A stretch of DNA of 20,019 nt from Saprolegnia diclina VS20 (lineage: Eukaryota; Oomycota; Saprolegniomycetes; Saprolegniales; Saprolegniaceae), in NCBI RefSeq assembly GCF_000281045.1, contig NW_008246137.1, positions 40,022 to 60,040 of the forward strand. Direction: 5' to 3'. Made by a program: the position numbers and the translations under genes. Shown in pieces: positions 7,608 through 16,821 of the stretch. The first letter of the stretch is position 1, and each line of letters starts with the position of its first letter. The notes beneath the pieces were generated by a model, which worked only from the letters and a program-made list of their open reading frames with translations, ran no database searches and had not been told where the DNA came from.

Positions 7608-10600
7608 CTACATGGTCGATGAGACATGTGGAAGAGACTGGGTGAAGACCGGTTGCTCGGGAGCGTCATCAAAGTCGTTGTCATACGACCGGTTGGACGG
7701 CAGCGGCGACGCAGAAATGACAGATGAGACGCTTCCCCGCTTGGCCAGGGATGGTGGGCGGTGGTCGCTCGGCGGTGTGTACAAAGTGTCAAACGTGTCG
7801 TCGAGGACGGCGTTGGACGCCAGCGACAGACTCGGCATCGTCGCCACCGGTGCACTGTCGTCGCTGAACCGGCTCGTGTCGGTGGCTTCAGATGGGTTGT
7901 CCTGCGTCGGTAGGGTGCCGCCGGAAGCGACCTGGTCGTCGGTGCGCGCGGTCGGCGATGAAACTGCGGTCGCCGGTGCGGCGTCGGTGCGAGCACTGCC
8001 GTCGTCACTGTACCGAGGCGTGGTGTCGTCGCCAGTAGCACGCTCCAGCAACAGTGGAGCGACTGCTGGCGCCGTTATTGACATTGTCGGCTCGATCGTG
8101 GTCATTACGATCGCATTTGTTGGCTCGGGAGCTGCGTCACTGCGGCGGCCCGTGTTGGTCTCGTTGACGATCTCGTCCGCCACTGGGCTTGCTGTCATCG
8201 GTGGCGAGATGTCGGCGCCCATCAACGAAGTTGCTTGCTCGCTTATAGCCACCGGTGGCGATACTTCGGCGTCATTGTACAACTCGGTGTCGTCGTCGTA
8301 CTCTGTTGCGTCTGCGTCGGTCGACGGCTCCTTTGATGACACCGACGGCGGTTCGTTGGTGCCTTCCGATGACTTGTCCTGTATGGCGACAGACGCTTCA
8401 GCGGGGACCATATCGACGCTGACGTTGCTGTATCGACCCGTGTCCGGATCGTTTTCATAAGCGTCGTCCTCGTACACTTGGTCGCTGTCGACGGCGGCGG
8501 CCTCCTCCCGCGCTGCTGACGGGGGCATGACGGCCTCCGAGCCTCCAGAGATCGCTGGCACCACGGGCCGCGGCGCTATGTCTGCTGGTGTCGCGTCCGG
8601 GCGGTGGTCGTCTAGCAAATGCACTTCGTCCCGGGCAAAGTCGACCGAGTACTCGTCTTCGTCGTACGGGCTGTGCTCCACAGAAGTGGTCGCCGAAGGG
8701 ATGGCAGCCGAGGTTTCCAGCGGTGCGTCGCTTGCATCGGCAACAACACCATCGCCCGCATCCTTGGTGTTACCAGTGTCGGTCAGCAAAGATGGGCGTG
8801 GGGGCGGCTCCGTCTTCGATGGCACCGCACTTTCTGCTACGAGAGCCGACTCGATGCGAGGACTCGCGCTGCTGTATCGTCCCGGGTCCTCGCCGCCGAG
8901 CTCGTTTGCCGTCTCTTCACGTCGCACGTCGTCTGGTCGTGCCATCGATTGTGCCAATGCGGTATCTTGGGCGGACGCGGTGTCGAGCGTCGCCGCTAGA
9001 TCACCGCTTGCTGACGGCTCGTCGTCGTAGAACACGTCCAGCGCTGGCGGCTCGCTCATCGAAGCCGCCTCTTGGATCGGTGTCGAATCAATGTTGCTCT
9101 GCGGCGGTGCGTCCGACGACGTCGTGATATCAGCACGTTGGTATATGGGTTTATCTTCTCCCTCGACGGTTGGGGCGGGTACTGTGGGTGCGTCGGGCAC
9201 GCGGATCTCGACTATCTCGACGCTGCTGTCGTTTGACAAAGTGTCTTGGTTGAGCTCGCCGTCGTCACTATACCTCGCCGAGTGTCCTGGACTCTCGCGA
9301 GCCGTCGGCGCCCTCTCAGAAGTGGCAAGCATCTCGGGTGACCCATTGTCGTTGCTGTAGCGAGCAGAGGTGGTGTCGGTGTCGTGGCCGAGCGTTGGCT
9401 CGTTGGTCAACGGAAGCGGTAGGTCGGCGTCCAAAGCAATGTCGTTGGCTCGTGGTGTCGATGCGTCGTCGCTGTACCGCGCTGTGCTACTGCGGGAGGC
9501 GACAAGAGCGGTCGCCAATGGAGCCTCGTCGTGACGGCCTTCGTCGTCGCTGTAGTCGGCTTCAGTCGCATCCGTGTCGGTGGTGCCCAAGCCGACGGCG
9601 TCGTGTGCCGCTACTGCCGACGTCAGTGCATTCGGCAGCGACACGTCGTCGTCTGCCACAGTTGGTGTCGCGACGTCCGACGTGAGGTCGATGCCGACAC
9701 CGATCGATGCTTCGTTGTTGATCGAGCGAGCCGAGTCATCAAACGCTTCTTCGTACACGTCGTCCCCGTTGTCGCGGGCGCTGGCGACTGTCATGCGCTC
9801 GGTCGTGTTAGTCTCTTGACGGGAGGTTCGAGCACCGTCGTCGACTCCACGAGAGCTGTCGAGACGGTCATTGGACGCAGAGGGTGGGACAACGGGAGAC
9901 GCGTCACTCTCATCGGGTCTTGCGTCGGCAACCAGCGTCAACTCTGTTGGATCAGTGTCACGCGTCAACGACACACAGCCCGCAGCATTTGTCGATGGCG
10001 AGAGATCAGTCGTCGCAGCAGCATTGCCATCTTGCACCGCATCTTGGTCGACGGCATTCGGCTCTTGGGTCGCTTCAACGGTAGTGTCCGCATCAACAGC
10101 AGAGAACATCGATGGTGGAGTGCACTCCGATGCACCTTCTTGACCTTCACCAACGTCACTAGTCGGTGCAGCGTCGGCAGCCTCGGACGACGTTGGCAAC
10201 GCGTCCGCCGAAGCGACTGCAGCATCCGTGCCATCCACCGTCGTCTCGTCGGTGCTGTTATCAATGGCACTTTGCACGGGTGGCAAGGACGCGTCGTCCA
10301 TACGATCGACAACGTCGTCGACGTGCAGTGTCGCATCGTCGTCGTGTGAAAAGTCGGGAAGACGGGGCGTGAGCTCAAAGTCGGGGCGCTCAGGCGCGAC
10401 TCCTGCCGGTTGCAGCCGCGCCGTCGTCGTCGCTTCCGTCGCCATTGGTGCGTCATCGCATTCGATCACGAGCTCTTCGCCGCGGGCGCTGGCTTTCTTA
10501 CACGGACTCGGCACGTGCAGCGGGAGTGCCACGTCATCGATGCCATCACCGATATCGACCGGCACATCAAAGTTGAAGGCCAATGGCGGCACAACACTGG

Positions 10601-13271
10601 CAGCGTTGACAGCCTCGATCTCGCCAACAGTTGCCAGGAGCGTCGACTCGGACGACGGCGCGTCGAGGTCCATCCAATCAGATGGCGGCATCGGCGATTT
10701 GGACCCATCACCTGGGTACTCTGCCGGTGTCGGCACTCGGCAAGACACCGCAGCATCGCTGCTGTCGTCAAGGAGTATTTGGTCTGTTGCGCCGGCAGCC
10801 ATTGAAGTACGCTCGTCGCCGGCGCGCGATGGTGGCAGCGAGCCAAAGTCGTCGGCAGCGTACTCGTCAACTGGTGCACTTTTATCGTCCGTGGTTGTGA
10901 CCGATCGACGATCTTTGGGTTCAACGATGCCGTCGTTGGACGCTGACAGGGCTTCAAGCGCGTCCGCCTCCTCCATCGGCGCCATCTCCAGGTCGGTCGG
11001 AGCCATCGGCAGAGTATCCGGGTGTTCCCGCGACGGTGGTGGTGAGCCGAAATCGTCACCGGCGTACTCGCCGTCGTCGTCTTCTTGAACGGCTTCCATC
11101 ACTTGAGCGCGACGCTCAGCGACCCGCTACGAGCCGTGAGGACACGCCGATCGTCTCTGGCAACCGACCTTTTTTGCGGCCCGTTGGCGAATGAGGCACT
11201 GAATGTGCAGCGCCGCGCTGTCCTTCTCCGAGACAAATAGATTGGTCGTCGTTGGTGGAGCTTGGCTCAGCGTCTCTTGTCGGCGCATGGCTACCGCCTA
11301 CGCCCCGCCATGAGCCAAAGACAAGGGCCTTTCTAGCTCTACTTTCTTGGCGGCGCTCTGCCGAGCGATCGACTGAATACGCACGGCAGCCCGGTCCTTG
11401 TCCGAGGCGCCAAACGAAAGCGACCGCGCGGGCAGCCGAGGGCGCATCGCCAGCCGCTTGGCGTCCGCTGCCTACACATGCAATTACATCTCCCAGAGAC
11501 TATGTGGCGAGTCAGTCGTACTTTGATCGCCGCGCGCCGTCGGGCAAGGCACTGGATTCGAAGGGCCGCGGCGTCGAGGTCATCGATCGCTCCACGCGCG
11601 TCCTGGCGGCGCGTGGCGACCGTCTACCGACAAACCGTCAGCTCCACAGACGAGGATACGCACGCACAATTCGGGCAGCGCGCTGTCGGGCAAGACACTG
11701 AATTCGCAGCGCGGCGTCGGCTTGGTCGAGCTGCATGACTGGCGATTGGCTCTCGCGTCGCCGCCGCGCCACCGTCTACGCAAGGTCGCTCGTGTCAGCA
11801 GCGTAGACTTGTGTGGGATGCCTGCCTTTTTTGCTGCACGCTGGCGAGCGAGGCACTGAATTCGGAGTGCAGCGACGTCCGTGTCGTGCTGGATCGAGAG
11901 CGACGCCTGCAGCACCCTCGACTGCCGCCGCCGGTCGGCCACCCGCTAGAAAGGCGCTGGAGAAATGTTGGAGATAGAAGAATACCATTTTGGCGGCTCG
12001 CTGCCGCGCCAGGCACTGAATGCGCAGCGCGGCAATGTCGGCGTCGTAGCGGCTCTCGCAACGCCGCGCCTGGTCTCGCCGCTCGGCCTCGACTCGCTAG
12101 GTATTTGTGCGTTGATTGACGATCATGCGACGATATCGCAAGTAAAAACGTACGCGTCGCGCGGCCCGCTGTCGCGCGATGCACTGAATGCGAACCGCTG
12201 CTGCGTCGCAGTCCAGCTCTAACTGCGGCGCCGTGCTTCGTCGAACCTCGTTGCGCTTGGCCGTGACGCGCTACCGTCATCCCACGCTGAGCTCGGAGCG
12301 AGAACAAGGCAATAAACCTTTTTCGCAAAGCGCTGGCGGGCCAAGCACTGGATGCGAAGGGCAGCGGTCTCCTCGTCGACAAAGAGAATCGGTGATGATA
12401 CGCTCGTGAGCAGCTCGTGACGCCTCGCCGTCACCCGCTACGCACCGCCGTCCATCCAACGCGATCATTGAATCAGCGACCAAGTACCTTTCTCGCGAGG
12501 CGCTGGCGGGCCAAGCACTGGATACGCACCGCAGCGTCGTCGGCGCTGTACAAGTCGAGCGGATCTGGCGGCGCCGACAGGCGGTGCGGTCGCGCATCGT
12601 GGTCGACTGACGTGGCGTGCGCCAAGTGAGCCAGGTGTGGGTGGGCATGCAGGTACTCGATGCTCTTCTACAGCATCAAAGCATGGTCAGCTTGCACACT
12701 CTCAAAATTTCCGAAAACTCTCGAAATTTCCCGAAAATCTCAAAAATCTCGAAAATGCTCGCACCCGGGCTTTGCGCTGGATGGTTTCAAACGCCGGTGC
12801 AATGTCGACAACAAAGTCGGCTTGCTGGGCCACGAGCGATCGGCGCCGACGCACCTCGACGACCGGTGCGGCTGCTTTTTGTTCTTTTCGTTTTTTGGCC
12901 ACTCGTTGACGCGAGAGCCGTTGCCGCGACGCGCATTGAATCCTACTTGGAGCATGTCGACCATGCTACGCAGGTGTAGCGCACCGCAAGATGGCGGCGT
13001 CTTGAGCGTTCAGGAGCGCGTCGTTTCGGGCGGCACCGTCGGCAGTTTCAAGCTACGTAGGTCGCATGTGCAATATGGGTCTGTCATCGTGACAGGCTAC
13101 CTGCAACACATGGTCTTCGTAGTCTCGAAGCTGGTCCGCGCTCATAAAGAGTGTTGGATTCTTGCGTTTCTCGTGCTTGTGCCGGCGCAGGCGCTTGGCC
13201 TTTTCCCGCGACAGCTTTTGGCGCGTCGCACACTGGATCTTGAGAATGGCGTCCATGTCCACGGGCGGCGG
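7545..13271 (-). CDS. Tandem IQ-motif protein with large acidic C-terminal region
   Basis: Minus-strand exons in transcription order: 13271-13101, 13052-12985, 12942-12765, 12667-12488, 12437-12318, 12270-12154, 12096-11986, 11945-11826, 11775-11668, 11623-11522, 11471-11343, 11297-11169, 11126-7650, and probably 7607-7545. All junctions keep frame, giving about 1,690 residues. The first half carries eleven IQ motifs (ILKIQCATRQKL, ILRIQCASRQRL, then repeated ALRIQCLARQRAAKK-like units) plus a degenerate one (FETIQRKAR). From exon 4 on, each exon holds exactly one IQ near its 3' end. IQ motifs bind calmodulin or related EF-hand proteins. The terminal exon (about 1,160 residues) is rich in Asp, Glu, Ser, Ala and Thr, has no predicted fold that I recognise, and repeats a short YSDD-type motif. 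An ATG at 13256 (MDAILKIQ) could start an independent gene. But the gap to the upstream exons is too small for a promoter, so this is probably the 3' part of the gene continuing to 16365. Calmodulin-regulated cytoskeletal function is inference. Confidence 0.72.
7650..11126 (-). repeat. Recurring Y(S/A)xDD-type motif in the acidic exon
   Basis: A short motif recurs across the terminal exon. It appears as GEYAGDDFG and DEYAADDFG at the N-terminal side (near 11063 and 10857), both followed by a Pro-Pro-Ser-Arg stretch. It then recurs as ADYSDDE (about 9544), ARYSDDA (9467), ARYSNDN (9349), ARYSDDG (9262), GRYSSAS (8869), GRYSNVS (8425), PRYSDDG (8004) and SRFSDDS (7860). The spacing is irregular, so these look like degenerate linear motifs in disordered sequence rather than a folded repeat. 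Confidence 0.7.
11169..12667 (-). repeat. Array of nine duplicated single-IQ exons
   Basis: Nine successive minus-strand exons (12667-12488 through 11297-11169; 60, 40, 39, 37, 40, 36, 34, 43 and 43 codons) share one plan. Most begin RVA, RVT, TVA or similar, followed by a basic, helix-like linker. Each then has an acidic residue pair and ends with (A/V)(L/V)RIQCLARQRAAKK or a close variant right at the donor. Every intron between them is phase 0 and 40-57 nt long. The third position of IQC is Cys in eight of the nine (Ser in the 11343-11471 exon). This is the expected outcome of repeated exon duplication. Confidence 0.88.
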
Positions 13272-16200
13272 CTACGCATGCCATGTTGGTTGACAGACAA
13301 TATTGTGCACAAACGAATACCGCATTGGACTGTGCCACGCGTGGGACGAGGGACACAGGTGCCTAATTCGATCGTGAGCCTTGGGTGAGATTGAGGGCGT
13401 GACCTTGGTGGTGCGGGGGGTGCTCGACAGTTGAGGCAGTGGTATCTACAGCATTTGCTCGCACAGGCGTCAAATTACACATCGTAAGGCTACCTCGATG
13501 GACCGGGACGTGTCAAGGGCGAGGAGCAAGTCTTCGTCGTCGTGCTGGTTGATGGCGCTGAGTCGCCGCGATGTCGCGACCACGCCCCCCGGGTTCATCA
13601 CATGATCGAGACGGACCAAGATGGATTCACAGAGGGGGACCCACGCGCGTTCTGGGACATTAGCGCACAATAAGATTTAGAAACGTAGTTGAATTGGAAG
13701 AGTACCGTAGACAAAAGCGAGCACGTGGGGTCCAAAAAGGGTCATGATTTCATCTTCATGGACCACGGCCTGCGTCTCGACGGCCGACTGCGGCTCAAAG
13801 AGCTTGAGCTGCAGCACGCACGTCGGCTCGATCTGCGCCACGTAAAACGACACAAAGTAGGTTAGTGCGTGGTAGTTCCACGAGCCGCTAAAGACGACCG
13901 TGTCGGGCGTCGGGTCGGCGCCGTCCATGCGTCCATCGCCACCGTCGCATCCGTCGTCTACATAGCACAAGACAATATTTCGTTATAAAATCCAAGAGTA
14001 CCTTGTAACACAAACACGTCAGCGGGTCGCGACCCCGGGACGCGCTCCAGAGTCTGGTCCCGCACCTGCGGGTTCGTGTCGTCCATCTCGAGGTACATGA
14101 GCAGGTCCGACGTGTCGGCACTGGTTTCGGCGCCGGGTTCGAGCAACTGGGACGTCGATTTGGCGCTAGGTTGGTTCTGCAAACTCACCTACACCCACTG
14201 TGTTATCAACAGTTAAAGAGGGAACACGGCGTACGGTCTCGAGCACCCAGGCGCAGAGGACGGCCGCTGGCGTAGAAATGGGCACCAAATAGGCGGGTCG
14301 GAATTTCTCGTTGGTCAAAAATGGACTCAGCGCCTTCATTTTGAACGCGGCGACTGGAGGCCCGTCGAGAAAGGTGTGGAGCGTTCGAAGCAGTTGCTTG
14401 CCGTTTGCGAGCAGTGTCCGGGCCGTGGACCAGCTCACATCTTTGGGGACGAGGTCCCCGGGCGTGAGCAGAATCATGACGGTCGCCTACGCCATTCTAA
14501 GATTGCAATACGAACTTGATGTGTGGCATACGACGATGAGTGCAACGACTTGCGGCGGGGCTTCGTCGCGGCTGAGCGCCTCCAGTTCGAGGTGCGTCAC
14601 CGAGAGATTTTGCAGCGTCAAGACCACCGGGTTGGTCTTCTTGTAGGGTTTTTTGAGCCGCTTATTCGGCTTGGTCGCTTGTTGCTAGGCCATTTTAGTG
14701 TTACGAGCGCGATTATATTCTAGTACCCCTGGGCGAGGCGGTTTCTTCTGATGGGGAAATGACTCGGCCGAGACGCGCGGCTTGACCTTGGCGTACTTGG
14801 GGTTCGTGTAAGGCACCGTGACTAACCAAGCACACGATAGCACATGGTGGCATCACGTTGGAGCGACGCACCGTGGATGACAGTACTGGGCTTCTTCGCC
14901 GGCGGACCGTCGTGGACCGTGTGCATGAGGTCTTTCAAAGTCTTTGGCGGCGACATGGGCAACGACGGCAAGTAGCCCTTGCGCTTCATGAGCGCCGACG
15001 AGTCCATCACATGCACCTAGTCCGGTTTCGATATACCATTGATCGATTCGACGTTGCAACCTACCCCTAAAGACGACTCCATCGGCATGGACAGCAACTT
15101 GAGCTGCATCTCGGCGCGCTGTTGCCACTGGAGCACCTCGAGCGTACTCATGCCACTGGGCGGCGCCGTCTCGGCTGTCTCGGGGACGCTGGCGTCCGGG
15201 GGCACCTCGGGGGGCAATTCGTTCAGATGGAGGCAGCACCAGACCAAAAATGCGTCGGCCTGCGTGACAATGTCGCCTGCCGTTGCCTAAACAAACGTAA
15301 AAACTCGAGAAAAAGCTGTAAAAGTGTACTGTACCTCGTTGGGGACCGTGGAGACGAACGGAGGGGACGCCATGCTGTGCACGGGCTCGAGGTCGCGGCC
15401 GGGAATCGAAGTCGGCAGCATGAACGGGTTGCGCACCATCGACTCGGGCGCGACACCGAGGACGTCGGCGAGCCGGGGGATCTCGGCGAGAAAGTTGAGG
15501 TCGTCCAGCATACGGTGGACGTAGCTTTTCCCGCTAAAAATGTACGTTTGGGGGGATGGCAGTTGCTACCAAAATGTGGTGAATCGTGTCCTGTCTACCA
15601 ACACAATAGATACCAGTTGCCACTCGTAGAGGGCTTGGACGACAGCGACCGACGCGTCACGCGTTTGCAGCAAAATCGAGAGCAGCGAGTCGGCGTTTTG
15701 GACCTTGAGCGACGTGACGTCGCCGATCGAGATGCGCTCCGCGACGCCCTTGAGACGGCTCACGAGCCCTTCGCGGATCAGAATGTTCTTCATCACGAGA
15801 ATTTCGTGTTTCGGGTCGCTAATCTCAGAAATGAAAAGTCGAAATGTGCCAGACAATAGGTACATACGTGGTCGGGACACTCGAGGGCTGCTGGCACCCA
15901 AAGGCCTCTTGGAGGTGGGCAATGTTGTGCTGGATATCACTCGCATGCACGTGCTTGTGTCCGTGCTCGAGCACCTGCTTGGTTTCGTGGGCCTCTTTGA
16001 TCTTATTGTTCGTGTAGCTCAGCGTGTCCTTGAAGTCCCGCGCGAGGTTGGTGAGGCCGTACTCGGCGGGAAACGACGTGTCCCAGCCAAACTCGCGCTT
16101 CTGCGTCGCGTTGAGCTTCGTTGTTCGGAGCGGTTTGGGCTTGAGGCTCTTGGCGTCGCGCAAGGACTCTTTGGTCGGCGACCCGTGCCACCCCATTTCC

Positions 16201-16365
16201 TCGCGCGTTAGCGCTGCGTGCGACTGAGTATAGTGAAATCAAGAGAGACATACCGTGGAAGGGGTGGTTCATCACGGGCCGCGCGGGAATCGCCTTGTGC
16301 AGGGACTCGTGGCTGCTCGCAGCCCGCGCCTTGGGCCGGTACGGGTAGTGCAGCGCCGATGCCAT
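13272..16365 (-). CDS. Multi-exon protein with dynein-stalk-like segment, probable flagellar/cytoskeletal
   Basis: Minus-strand exons: 16365-16254, 16213-15868, 15818-15614, 15565-15335, 15286-15065, 15016-14872, 14821-14727, 14684-14532, 14486-14235, 14188-14002, 13957-13706, 13651-13494 (786 residues, all junctions in frame), then about 13445-13272. Introns are 40-54 nt. Residues about 485-587 (exons 8-9) align by eye with the microtubule-binding stalk region of dynein heavy chains: EAPPQVVALI, then TVMILLTPGDLVPKDVSW, then FLTNEKFRPAYL, then AAVLCAWVLET. No AAA/P-loop motor motif is seen anywhere. Exon 11 (SGSWNYHALTYFVSFYVAQ) looks like a beta-rich, C2-like segment, not firmly assigned. 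Read alone, the last exon ends at a TAG at 13272-13274. With a donor at about 13310 it would instead join the IQ exon at 13271, making one gene. Start: ATG 16365 is chosen; an in-frame ATG at 16581 would add 72 residues of unremarkable sequence. Confidence 0.65.
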
Positions 16366-16821
16366 GCACCGAAAATTAGTGCGCAACCGTTCGCATTTCG
16401 CGCACGCCGATTGGCTGCATCGAGATCCTTGCCCGTTTCGGCTTCGTTTCGGACATGTCCTGTTTTGAAATCTGCTATCAACCAAGGGCAGACGAGTTAC
16501 TGGCAGTGGCCTGCTCGTTGATTGATTCTGCTCCAGTACGAGTGCGCTCCAGACAGTGCTGGGATGGATAACAGTATACATGCTGCACTCGGACAGCTCC
16601 GCTGAATGGGACTTGTCGTTCGTGCGCACGGAAGCCAAGGTACTGATACGCTGGGAAATGAACTGAGCAAGAATCGCCACTAGCTAGCACTGGATCTTGC
16701 TCGGTGTTTTGGCCACGAACATACGCTACCATGGCATACCGAGGGACAGGAAGATAGGCAGTGAGGGCGTGGGTCACACCCTTCGGGATCCTAATTAGGC
16801 ATTTTCGGAAAGGCCGCGATC
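16366..16821. other. Bidirectional promoter region
   Basis: 456 bp between the divergent starts of the stalk-like gene (minus) and the LRR gene (plus). The palindrome CTAATTAG lies at 16791-16798 and an initiator-like GCATTTT (one mismatch to YCAYTYY) at 16799-16805, close before the LRR start. The frame of the minus-strand gene is open through part of this region, so its first exon could begin further upstream. Confidence 0.5.

Noticed and set aside
11252-12409. Several plus-strand frames of 70-150 codons across the IQ exons
   Set aside because: They are reverse-strand readings of the repeated IQ exons and share their periodicity. None has a domain, while the minus strand gives consistent splicing and motifs.
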